NCBI RefSeq assembly: GCF_003201105.1
Contig: NZ_QICJ01000010.1
Location: 152,041 to 216,040, forward strand
Reading direction: 5' to 3'
DNA length: 64,000 nucleotides
Source: Dyella sp. AtDHG13
Lineage (GTDB): Bacteria; Pseudomonadota; Gammaproteobacteria; Xanthomonadales; Rhodanobacteraceae
This document shows positions 25,630 through 33,272 of this stretch, one piece after another. Made by a program: the position numbers and the translations under genes. The notes beneath the pieces were generated by a model, which searched no databases, was not told the origin of the DNA, and saw only the letters and a program-made list of their open reading frames with translations. Position 1 is the stretch's first letter. Every line of letters starts with the position of its first letter.

Positions 25630-26808
25630 TCACTGGGCACCATCGCAACGGACGGGCTTCGGCGGAGGCGGAAGCAGAGAGGGGTTTTGCGCCGCGCAGA
25701 AGCTGACCGTTTCCTCGCTGTAGTCCGGGCCTCGGGTGCGCTGCAGCGCGGCTTCGTCGAGCTCGCGGAAGGCAAAGGTGACCTTGCCATGCTTGTCGAC
25801 GTGGCCGAGTAGATAGCCGTACACATGCTGGCGGGCATTCGGACCGGGCTTCACCCCCTGCGGCAGCGGATAGCGCTGGGCGCCGGAGGTGCCGACTACC
25901 CAGCCGGGAACTACCGCGCCACCGTGCTTGCGGTTTCGCCAATACGCTGTGTCGTAGACGTTTGCCAGATAGTAGTGCTCGTGGCTGGCAATCACGTAGA
26001 CGGGCTTGCGGCGCTGGGCAGCGGCGAGCCGCCGGTAGATATGTTCGCCGCTGCGAATGCCCGGCACGCTCTGGCACATGCTGTGGTCATCGGAGAGGCT
26101 GTGCGGAAGCGGCTCGTGCAGTCCCACGACGATGCTGTGGATCGAGTCGTCCTTGAGGTCGGCATCCAACAGGGCGTCGAACCAGGCGAGCTGCTCGTCG
26201 TCGATCGAGTGATCTTCGGTGTTGTCCAGGTTGATGAAGTCCACGCCACGCAGGTTCCAGTGGTTGTAGGTCGCGTCGGCTGGCGTCGTCGGAATGCCCG
26301 CGTGATGCTGGGCGTCCCGCGTGCGCTGGGCGCGAAGCTCGGGGCGATCCAGCAGTCCGGCAAACTCGATGCGGAACTGCGTGCGTGACTTGGGTGGAAT
26401 CACTTCGTGATTGCCGATGCCGATGAAGAACGGCGTGTCGCCGAACGGCGCGACCTCGTGCTGCGTGAAGTCCGCCCAGGCCGTGTGCAGATAGTCCGAG
26501 ATGCTGGGCGGGTACGGGAAGTTCTTGAAGCGGCGCTCGGCCGCATAGTCCTCGTCCACCTTGTAGATCGCACGCAGGTCACCCAGGTGCCAGTAGAAGC
26601 TGGCGCCGTCGGCCTTGGCGCCGGCGGCGATTGCGGGCATCACGACGTTGCCGCAATTGCGCGAATCGCCGGACACTGCAAAGGTCCAGGAGCCGTCGTC
26701 AGCAGCCACTTTGCCGGCATCCTGCGCATGCGCGTTCGCGCCACACGCGATGAGCGCAACGGCGAGGCAGTGCAGTGGCAGATGGCGCAGGATCGGTGAG
26801 TTCTTCAT
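25630..26808 (-). CDS. Secreted metallophosphoesterase
   Basis: 392 residues with a Sec signal peptide (cleavage near ANAHAQ). Calcineurin-type motifs are complete: GDSR (~47-50), GDLR, GNHE (~132-135), then LHEPLPHS and SHEHYY for the metal-binding histidines. It hydrolyses a phosphate ester in the periplasm or outside the cell; substrate unknown. It is the third gene of the operon that begins at a fluoride riboswitch (MFS, PAP2, this gene). A Pro-rich C-terminus ends the protein. Confidence 0.85.
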   Translation of the reverse strand: MKNSPILRHLPLHCLAVALIACGANAHAQDAGKVAADDGSWTFAVSGDSRNCGNVVMPAIAAGAKADGASFYWHLGDLRAIYKVDEDYAAERRFKNFPYPPSISDYLHTAWADFTQHEVAPFGDTPFFIGIGNHEVIPPKSRTQFRIEFAGLLDRPELRAQRTRDAQHHAGIPTTPADATYNHWNLRGVDFINLDNTEDHSIDDEQLAWFDALLDADLKDDSIHSIVVGLHEPLPHSLSDDHSMCQSVPGIRSGEHIYRRLAAAQRRKPVYVIASHEHYYLANVYDTAYWRNRKHGGAVVPGWVVGTSGAQRYPLPQGVKPGPNARQHVYGYLLGHVDKHGKVTFAFRELDEAALQRTRGPDYSEETVSFCAAQNPSLLPPPPKPVRCDGAQ

Positions 26809-26859
26809 GGTGGCAATGTCCCTGTCAGATAGGTAAGTGAAATCGGATTGAGGTGAATA

Positions 26860-27450
26860 TCAGCTCGAACGGACCGGGTCTGCCACAACGTGGCCGACCG
26901 CCCAGCCGATCGACGCGCAGACCACTGCACTGAGCGCGGCGCCAAGCATGTCGGCAGGCCAGTGGATGCCCACGTAGATCCGGGCCCACGCGAGGATGGC
27001 GCCAAGGACGAGCAGGATGGTTCCCTCGGCGCGGCCACTGCGTGCAAAGAGCACCAGCGCCGCCACCCACGTCAGGGTTACATGGGTGCTGGGCATCGAG
27101 TTGTTCGCCGCATGCACCATCCAGGCGTGCCCCATGCCGGCGGCGAAGGGGCGGGGGTGGAACGCCCATCGGCTGATCGCCGCCTCGATCACCAAGGCGA
27201 GAACTGCCGCACTTGCCAGTTGCAGTGCGCCCCGACGGTCGCGTGTACGCAGCAGCGTCCACGCTGCCAGGGCCAGTGCCGCATACAGCGGCGCTTCGGC
27301 AAGCACGGCGGCCGAAGCGATGAGCCAGCGAGGGGATGCATCGCTCGCGTGGAGGTATTCGAACAGCGCGACATTCCAGCCCGTCGCGACCAGGTTCATG
27401 TGGGTGGGCAGGCCGATGATGCCGGCAGCGAACGCGGGGAACACGGACAT
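26860..27450 (-). CDS. PAP2-family membrane phosphatase
   Basis: 196 residues, about five membrane helices. The three-part acid phosphatase signature is present: HPRPF variant of motif 1 (FHPRPF), SMPSTH (motif 2) and RIYVGIHWPADM (motif 3). Such enzymes act on undecaprenyl pyrophosphate, lipid A or phosphatidic acid; the precise substrate is not clear. It starts 4 bases before the end of the MFS gene, so is coupled, and precedes the metallophosphoesterase. Confidence 0.9.
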   Translation of the reverse strand: MSVFPAFAAGIIGLPTHMNLVATGWNVALFEYLHASDASPRWLIASAAVLAEAPLYAALALAAWTLLRTRDRRGALQLASAAVLALVIEAAISRWAFHPRPFAAGMGHAWMVHAANNSMPSTHVTLTWVAALVLFARSGRAEGTILLVLGAILAWARIYVGIHWPADMLGAALSAVVCASIGWAVGHVVADPVRSS

Positions 27451-27454
27451 GGCG

Positions 27455-28678
27455 CTATCGGCCCCTTTCCGCAGGTTGATGCCGCCCGACCCAGACGAAG
27501 ACAGGCACCGCAGCCAATTGGGTCACCATGCAGAACGCCACCGTCCATGCCACCGAGTGATCGTAGAGATAACCGATCGCCGCACTGCCCAGGAACCAGA
27601 ACATGCCGTACCCCGCGGTGAACAGGCCAAACGCCGAGGCGCGCCGCTCGGAGGGCACCATCGGTGCCACAGCGGCCGGGATGATGGATTCGTGCACCCC
27701 CATACCCATGCCCCACAGCGCCGCGCCGACCAGCGCCAGCGTGAAGCCGCCAAGGAACACCAGCGGTGCGAACAGCGAAGTGACCACGGTCAGCGCGATC
27801 AACACCCGAAAGCCGTAGCGGTCGAACAAGCGCCCCAGGACCAGAGACACCGTGCCGCTCACCGCCATGGCCACCGCGTAGAAGCCGGCGATCCATTCGG
27901 TGCTGATCGCATCGCTGCGGGCCAGGTGGTATGCGACCAGCGGGTAGTCGGCAAAGCCGATGGCGACCAGTGCCGCTCCCGACAGGTAAACCCAGTAGCG
28001 CCTTGGAAATCCATCGCTGCCCGCCTTGCGCGTCCCTGCCGGTTCGAGATCCTCCGGCTTGGGATACAGCCAGCGCGCCGTCATCACGAGCGTGACGTTG
28101 AGCAGCGCGGGGATCAGCAGCACGGCAAACGCTTCGTGGTAGCTGCCGTGCCTGGACAGGACAAAGGCCACCACCAGCGGACCGAGCATCGCACCGAACT
28201 GGTCGAAGGCCTCGTGGATGCCAAAGGTCCATCCGTAACCGCCCAGGTGGCGTGCCGCATGGGACAGCATGACGTCGCGCGGCGGGTTGCGGATGGCGCG
28301 TCCGACACGCTCAAGCACGATCAGGATCGCCGCAGCCATCCAGCTGTGCGTAAGTGCGAGCGCGGGTACCGAGCTCATCTGGATAACGTAACCGGTGATC
28401 GCGATGGGCCAGAACCGTCGGGTGCTATCGGCCAGACGGCCGGAGAACAGACGCAGCGCATAACCGAGGAACTCGCCCAGACCGGTAATCACGCCGACGG
28501 CGAATGCGGTGGCGCCGAGCGAGCCCAGATAGGGCCCGAGCATGCTGCGTGAGCCTTCGTGCGTGAAATCCGCGAACAGGCTGAGTACGCCCACCAGCAA
28601 CACGAAGCGGGCTGCTAGGCGGCTGCGATCCGTCGTGCCCGGGCGTAGAGATGGCCGGCTCACGGTGAACGATTCCAT
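27455..28678 (-). CDS. MFS transporter under fluoride riboswitch control
   Basis: 407 residues, 12 predicted helices. The N-terminal portion SLFADFTHEGSRSMLGPYLGSLGATAFAVGVITGL is characteristic of an MFS subfamily related to that at 55584-56885 (which has SAFGDFCYETTTVLLPGFL). First structural gene after the riboswitch at 28870-28933. Substrate unknown; a fluoride-associated anion or phosphorylated metabolite is a possibility. Start ATG 28678 overlaps a short upstream frame. Confidence 0.85.
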   Translation of the reverse strand: MESFTVSRPSLRPGTTDRSRLAARFVLLVGVLSLFADFTHEGSRSMLGPYLGSLGATAFAVGVITGLGEFLGYALRLFSGRLADSTRRFWPIAITGYVIQMSSVPALALTHSWMAAAILIVLERVGRAIRNPPRDVMLSHAARHLGGYGWTFGIHEAFDQFGAMLGPLVVAFVLSRHGSYHEAFAVLLIPALLNVTLVMTARWLYPKPEDLEPAGTRKAGSDGFPRRYWVYLSGAALVAIGFADYPLVAYHLARSDAISTEWIAGFYAVAMAVSGTVSLVLGRLFDRYGFRVLIALTVVTSLFAPLVFLGGFTLALVGAALWGMGMGVHESIIPAAVAPMVPSERRASAFGLFTAGYGMFWFLGSAAIGYLYDHSVAWTVAFCMVTQLAAVPVFVWVGRHQPAERGR

Positions 28679-28812
28679 GCGATCCCGAGCGGGTGGTGTG
28701 GGCCCGCAGAAGGCAGACGCGCGATCGCCTCGAACGGGTCGGGCGACCCACAGCACATCGGTGGCCGCAACGGATCGATGCGGTGAACGGAGGGCAGGGC
28801 AGCTTGATGCAT
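28660..28812 (-). CDS. Possible 50-residue leader peptide between riboswitch and MFS gene
   Basis: ATG 28812 is preceded by GGGAG at a proper distance and follows directly after the expression-platform hairpin. The frame ends at 28660, overlapping the MFS start (28678) by about 19 bases in another frame. Such an overlap could couple translation. The sequence (MHQAALPSVHRID...) has no recognisable domain. Could also be chance. Confidence 0.35.
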   Translation of the reverse strand: MHQAALPSVHRIDPLRPPMCCGSPDPFEAIARLPSAGPHHPLGIAWNRSP

Positions 28813-28825
28813 GCGAAGAAACTCC

Positions 28826-28860
28826 CTTGGCCAACGTCCAGCAAGACAGGACGTTGGCCG
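28826..28860 (-). terminator. Expression-platform hairpin of fluoride riboswitch 1
   Basis: GGCCAACGTCC pairs perfectly with GGACGTTGGCC around an eight-base loop, right after the fluoride aptamer and before the ribosome site. Likely the gene-control hairpin that forms when fluoride is absent. Confidence 0.6.
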
Positions 28861-28869
28861 GTGGAAAAG

Positions 28870-28933
28870 GGAGGCATCATCAGCCGGGTCGGCGGTTCGC
28901 CCTGCCAGCAGGGCCTGGAGGCATGCCATCTCC
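28870..28933 (-). promoter_or_regulatory. Fluoride riboswitch 1 (crcB motif)
   Basis: Reads GGAGATGGCATGCCTCC, a variable middle hairpin, CGAACCGCC, and GGCTGATGATGCCTCC on the minus strand. This matches the fluoride aptamer consensus (GGnGATGGCaTnCCnCC ... TGATGaTGCC). The pseudoknot strands and the conserved TGATGATGCC are all present. It stands ahead of the MFS-PAP2-metallophosphoesterase operon. Confidence 0.93.
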
Positions 28934-29032
28934 AGTCAGCGATATTAATTCAGTCGCGACATGGGCGAGCCCGTGTGGCGATGGTCCGTGTCAGGGACTG
29001 CCCCATCCCGCGGCTGTGGCAAAGCCGGCAAC

Positions 29033-31144
29033 TCATTCCACCGGGGTACTGTCGTCCGGTCGCCGTGCCAGTTCGCCATGTTTGAACAGGTTGGCAGCCA
29101 CTTGATAGTAGGCCGTGGCCTCGTCGACCAGTGGGTGCGTGAGCGGTTTCACCGCGTCGGCATCGCCTGTCTGGGTGTTGGGTATCTGTTGCTCCACTCG
29201 CCGCCCCGGCTCGAGGATGGTCATGAGGCCGTTGTGGAAATAGCCGAGCTTTTCGTACGTGGCCGGGAAGGCTCGTTCGCGACCATGCTCAAGCTGGAAC
29301 ACGTCGTAGCCGAAGAAGCGGCTGCGATAGCTGAAGTGCAGCAGCCCTAACAGGGTCGGCGGGATGTCGATCTGTGCGGTAAGCCTCTCGACCCTCCGCG
29401 GTGCGATGTGCGCCGGCGCGTAGATCCACAGTGGGATGTGGTAGCGGTTGATCGGGATGCTGGCCTTGCCTGCACTGGCGGCATCGTGGTCGGCGGTGAT
29501 CACGAACACCGTGTCCTTGAAGTACGGCTTGTCCTTGGCGCGCTTGAGAAAGTCGCCGATCGCCCAGTCGGTGTACGCCACCGCGCCGGCACGCGAGCCC
29601 TGCGGATAAGGCACGCGATCGGCCGGGAAGGTGAACGGCCGATGGTTGGAGGTGGTCATCACGTGCACGAAGAACGGCTTGCCCTCGGCGTTCACCTGGT
29701 CCATATGGTGCAAGGCCAACGTGAAAAGATCTTCGTCGGCCACGCCCCACACATTCTCATGGTGGATCGTGGCGTCCTTGGGGATGTCCTTGCGGTCCAC
29801 CGCCAGGTAGCCGTTGTGGCTGAAGAAGTAGTTCATGTTGTCGAAGTAGCCGTAGCCACCGTAGACGAACTCCGACACGTAGCCGCGATCGTTGAAGATG
29901 TCCGCCAGCGAGAACAGGTTCTCGTTGCCCTTCATCTTGATCACCGAGTCGCCCGGCGTCGGCGGGATCGACAGCGACAGCGCCTCCAGTCCGCGCACCG
30001 TACGCGTGCCGTTGGCGTAGACGTTCTCGAAGAACAGGCTGTTGCTGGCCAGTGCATCCAGCTGCGGCGTGAGCTTTTCCTTGTTGCCGAACACGCCCAG
30101 GTAGTCGGCCGAGAGGCTTTCCACGCTGATCAGCACCACGTTGAGGTGCTGCTCCGGGCCAGTGTTGCGGATGGCGCGGGTGAGGTCGTGCGGATTATCG
30201 CTGAGGTAGGTGGCCTCGGGCGTCTTCAGCAGTTCGCGCACACGGGCATAAGCTTCGTCCTGCGGCAGGGTACGGTAGAACTTGGCGTAGTCGAGGTGGC
30301 TGGAGCGGAACGCGGCGAAGAACTGGAAGATGCCGTTGCCGGCCAGTTCGTTGACGTAGTTGTTGTCGGTGCGGTCCTTCATGTCGGCGGTGAACGAAGC
30401 GGTCACCAGCACGGTCAGGCCCAGCCACACGGCGGCCAGCATGCTGCGCTGGCCGAACCGGCTGCCATCGTCGTTGCGGTAAACGCGGCGGCGGCTCAGC
30501 CACAGCACCGCCATGGCGGCCAGCGCCAGCAGCGCGAGCCAGGTGCCGATCGGATACGACTCGCGGATGTTGCCGATCACCTCGGTGGTGTAGACGAGAT
30601 AGTCCACCGCGATGAAGTTGAAGCGCACGCCGAACTCCTGCCAGAACACCAGCTCGGAAGCAGCCACGAACAGCAGCCCGAACAGCAGCGCCAGGCACAG
30701 CCCGTACAGGTAGCCGCGGCCACTGCGACGGTTGTATGCCAGCGCGGGCAGGGGCAGCAGGTATAGCGCCAGGATCGCCAGCGGCCACACCTGCTGAAAG
30801 CTCGCGCGCCAGAGCCAGTGCAGCACGCCCCAGCACAGCGCGAAGCCGCCCAATAGCGCACCGATCCAGGCCAGCCAGCGCCCCACGTTCCGCACGGCGG
30901 CCCGGTCGCTGGGCGCGATCCACAGGAACAGCACCAGCGGCCAGGCCACGTAGACGTAGGTCGCCAGGTCGGCCAGCGCACCCACGCCGAAGGCGTAGAG
31001 ATAGTTCAGCGGGTTCGGGCTCACGCCCTTGCCAGTCATCACCAGCAGGGCGATCCGTGTGACCACGCCGATGGCCAGATAGGCTGCGGCGAGCCAGCCG
31101 AGCGGGCGCAGCCTCTGACGCCTGAGATCGATGAGGGAATACAT
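29033..31144 (-). CDS. LTA-synthase-like membrane sulfatase/phosphoglycerol transferase
   Basis: 703 residues. Five N-terminal membrane helices (residues ~15-230) are followed by an extracytoplasmic sulfatase-fold domain. Active-site features: VESLSADYLGVFG, the NGTRTVRG threonine segment, NHRPFTFP, and VFVITADHD near the metal-binding Asp-His. The family transfers phosphoglycerol-type groups onto lipids or glucans and, in Gram-negatives, modifies the envelope. It follows the CLC-F and DUF190 genes on the same strand (153-base gap), so it probably belongs to the same fluoride-responsive unit. Confidence 0.9.
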   Translation of the reverse strand: MYSLIDLRRQRLRPLGWLAAAYLAIGVVTRIALLVMTGKGVSPNPLNYLYAFGVGALADLATYVYVAWPLVLFLWIAPSDRAAVRNVGRWLAWIGALLGGFALCWGVLHWLWRASFQQVWPLAILALYLLPLPALAYNRRSGRGYLYGLCLALLFGLLFVAASELVFWQEFGVRFNFIAVDYLVYTTEVIGNIRESYPIGTWLALLALAAMAVLWLSRRRVYRNDDGSRFGQRSMLAAVWLGLTVLVTASFTADMKDRTDNNYVNELAGNGIFQFFAAFRSSHLDYAKFYRTLPQDEAYARVRELLKTPEATYLSDNPHDLTRAIRNTGPEQHLNVVLISVESLSADYLGVFGNKEKLTPQLDALASNSLFFENVYANGTRTVRGLEALSLSIPPTPGDSVIKMKGNENLFSLADIFNDRGYVSEFVYGGYGYFDNMNYFFSHNGYLAVDRKDIPKDATIHHENVWGVADEDLFTLALHHMDQVNAEGKPFFVHVMTTSNHRPFTFPADRVPYPQGSRAGAVAYTDWAIGDFLKRAKDKPYFKDTVFVITADHDAASAGKASIPINRYHIPLWIYAPAHIAPRRVERLTAQIDIPPTLLGLLHFSYRSRFFGYDVFQLEHGRERAFPATYEKLGYFHNGLMTILEPGRRVEQQIPNTQTGDADAVKPLTHPLVDEATAYYQVAANLFKHGELARRPDDSTPVE

Positions 31145-31297
31145 GGAAGGTCCTGCGCAACTGCGGTCAAAAAGGATATTTCGGGGAGCTTTTGGCCGGC
31201 TTAGGGCTCCCCACCGGCATGCCGCGGCTCAAGTCGGGCATGCCCGCCGTCAAGCGAACGGATGCCCTTAGGCGGGCATCCCGTGGTGCTGGCAACG
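31145..31297 (-). other. Intergenic hairpin region between DUF190 and LTA-synthase-like genes
   Basis: Contains the palindrome CGGGCATGCCCG (31235-31246) and a 9-bp inverted repeat ATGCCCGCC at 31240 / GGCGGGCAT at 31271. It does not match the fluoride aptamer. It may weaken or process the operon mRNA. Confidence 0.4.
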
Positions 31298-31648
31298 TCA
31301 GGATGCGTCCGCCGATGCCGCCTCGCACGGCATAAATAGCGCCCGTACCTCTTTCAGCGGCGTGCCGTGGCTCTCCCAGAAATGGCGCAACTTGCTCTCC
31401 AGGTCGACCAGTTCAATGCAATGGGGCAAGCGCGGATGAGTGGCTTCCATGTGCCGGACACGGGGTTTGTCACCCGCCAGATAGCCACTCTGCACGTGGT
31501 GCACCAGTACCTGCTCGATCCCCTCACGGTGGGCAGTCTTGAGCACGTGGTCGGCAAGCGACCGGGCATTGAGGCGATCCCACACCGAGCGAGGCTCAAG
31601 CTTGGCGGAGTGATGGAAGTACAAGCGAAGGGCGGCGAGTTTGTTCAT
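31298..31648 (-). CDS. DUF190-family protein (fluoride-associated), copy 1
   Basis: 116 residues of the PII-like DUF190 family: an N-terminal beta strand/helix (LAALRLYFHHSAKL), DHVLKTAHREGIEQVLVHHV, then LPHCIELVDLESKLRHFWE and the ending TPLKEVRALFMPCE. DUF190 genes are commonly found with fluoride transporters CrcB; here it lies 18 bases after the CLC-F gene in the same operon. It probably modulates the exporter, by analogy with PII-like proteins (inference). Start ATG 31648 with GAGAGAT upstream. Confidence 0.85.
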   Translation of the reverse strand: MNKLAALRLYFHHSAKLEPRSVWDRLNARSLADHVLKTAHREGIEQVLVHHVQSGYLAGDKPRVRHMEATHPRLPHCIELVDLESKLRHFWESHGTPLKEVRALFMPCEAASADAS

Positions 31649-31666
31649 GGATATCTCTCGAACGGA

Positions 31667-32974
31667 TCAGGATGCGGAATCGGAAGCAGCGGCCAGCTTG
31701 GCGCGCCGAAGAGCGGGGATGTCGGACAGGCGGATGCCTTCGGGCCACGGCAGATGCTTGGGCTGACCGACACGCTGGGAGCGATAGATGCCGGTGTGAC
31801 CGGAGAACAGATAGGCCACCACACAGGCCAGCGCGGCGTAGCAGCCCACCCCCGGCCCGAACAGCTCGATCGCCATCACCGTGGATGCGATCGGTGTATT
31901 GGCCGCGCCCGCAAACACGCCCACGAATCCCAGTCCGGCGAGCAGGTAGAACGGCAACGGCAGCACGTGGCCCAGCGCATTGCCCAGCGTGGCACCGATG
32001 AAAAACAGCGGCGTCACTTCGCCCCCTTTGAAGCCCGAGGCCAAGGTCACCGCGGTGAACCCGAACTTGCCGGCGAAGTCATAGGGCGGAAGGGGATGCA
32101 GGAATGCCGCCTGGATCGTGGGGATGCCCAGGCCGAGGTATTGCCGGCCACCCAGCAAGAAGACGACACCGGCAACCATCGCTCCACCCACAAACAGGCG
32201 CAGAGGCGGGTACTTGATCAGCCGCTTGAACAGTGCCGAGAGCGCGTGCGTGGCGTCGGCGAACAGCATGCCGACCAGGCCGAAGCAGATTCCCGCGCAA
32301 ACGGTGGCCAGCAAGCCAAGCGTGCTGATGGCCGGCACCGCACCCATCACATAGGCCGCGTGATGCGTGCCCAGAAGCAGGGCCACCTGATCGGCGATGA
32401 CGGCCGAGAGGACGCAAGGCAGCAGCGCGTCGTAGCGAATCTTGCCGATCGCCAGTATCTCAAGGCCGAAGATGGCGCCCGCCAAGGGGGTGCCGAACAC
32501 CGATGCGAAACCGGCGCTGATACCCGCCATCAGAAGGATGCGGCGATCGTCTTTCCCGAGTCCCAGGCGATGGGTGACCTGATCGGCCAGCGTCCCACCC
32601 ATCTGTACCGCCGTACCCTCACGCCCGGCCGAGCCACCAAACAGATGAGTCACCACCGTGCCGGCGAACACCATGAAGGCCATTCTCTTGGGCACGATCT
32701 TCTTGGGGTCGTGGATTTCGTCGAGCAACAGGTTGTTGCCTCCCTCCACGTCCTTGCCGATGCGGTGGTAGACCCAGCCGACGGCGAAGCCCGCGATGGG
32801 AAGGAGCGCGAGCATGTAGGCGTGCGAGGTTTGCACGCCGGTGGCCCAGTCAAGGGACCGCAAAAACAGTGCAGACGCCACGCCGACCAGCACGCCGACA
32901 ATGGCTGAAAGCAGCAGCCATCTGCCGAGCAGGGGCACCATGGCCACCTGCTCGGGAGCAGAGAAGCGTTTCAT
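31667..32974 (-). CDS. CLC-F fluoride/proton antiporter
   Basis: 435 residues, typical CLC fold with ~10 helices. The selectivity-filter motif is EGGNNLLLDE (GNNL, residues 79-82) rather than the GSGIP of chloride CLCs. GNNL-type filters mark the fluoride-specific CLC-F branch. The gating glutamate E119 is in GREGTAVQMG. It exports fluoride from the cytoplasm using the proton gradient. It is the first gene after riboswitch 2. No CrcB/Fluc is present, so this is probably the main fluoride exporter here. Confidence 0.92.
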   Translation of the reverse strand: MKRFSAPEQVAMVPLLGRWLLLSAIVGVLVGVASALFLRSLDWATGVQTSHAYMLALLPIAGFAVGWVYHRIGKDVEGGNNLLLDEIHDPKKIVPKRMAFMVFAGTVVTHLFGGSAGREGTAVQMGGTLADQVTHRLGLGKDDRRILLMAGISAGFASVFGTPLAGAIFGLEILAIGKIRYDALLPCVLSAVIADQVALLLGTHHAAYVMGAVPAISTLGLLATVCAGICFGLVGMLFADATHALSALFKRLIKYPPLRLFVGGAMVAGVVFLLGGRQYLGLGIPTIQAAFLHPLPPYDFAGKFGFTAVTLASGFKGGEVTPLFFIGATLGNALGHVLPLPFYLLAGLGFVGVFAGAANTPIASTVMAIELFGPGVGCYAALACVVAYLFSGHTGIYRSQRVGQPKHLPWPEGIRLSDIPALRRAKLAAASDSAS

Positions 32975-33008
32975 TTGGGGGTGTTCCAGATTCGAGGTTG
33001 CTCAAAAT

Positions 33009-33054
33009 CTGGACAGGTCGATGCCTAGGCGCACGCCTACGCTGCCCTGTCCAG
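33009..33054 (-). terminator. Expression-platform terminator of riboswitch 2
   Basis: Outer stem CTGGACAGG / CCTGTCCAG with an inner GTAGGC...GCCTA stem, followed on the minus strand by ATTTTGAG. This looks like the transcription-terminating switch between the aptamer and the CLC-F start. Confidence 0.65.
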
Positions 33055-33060
33055 GGGTGC

Positions 33061-33112
33061 GTAGGCATCATCAGCCGTGGGGAGCGGCGGTTCGCGGAGG
33101 AATGCCATCTCC
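33061..33112 (-). promoter_or_regulatory. Fluoride riboswitch 2 (crcB motif)
   Basis: Minus-strand GGAGATGGCATTCCTCC, CGAACCGCC and GGCTGATGATGCCTAC fit the fluoride aptamer consensus almost exactly. It controls CLC-F, DUF190 and probably the LTA-synthase-like gene. Confidence 0.95.
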
Positions 33113-33272
33113 GAAGGGCGCGAACTATAGCGGACGATTTGCGGATGACAAGCCCTTGCACAATTGCAGTTTTCGATGCAGGCAAATGCATGCATCGAAA
33201 GCGAGTCATGGCTCGTCGTGCCTTGCTACCGGTCAGGTGCGAGGCGATCCAAGTCGCACCGAGCCAAGCTCG

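Noticed and set aside
29408..30766. Plus-strand 452-codon frame
   Set aside because: Antisense shadow of the LTA-synthase-like gene, His/Val/Gln-rich with no domain.
31145..31297. Possible eighth fluoride riboswitch before the LTA-synthase-like gene
   Set aside because: Palindromes are present but the GATGG and TGATGnnnCC core is missing.
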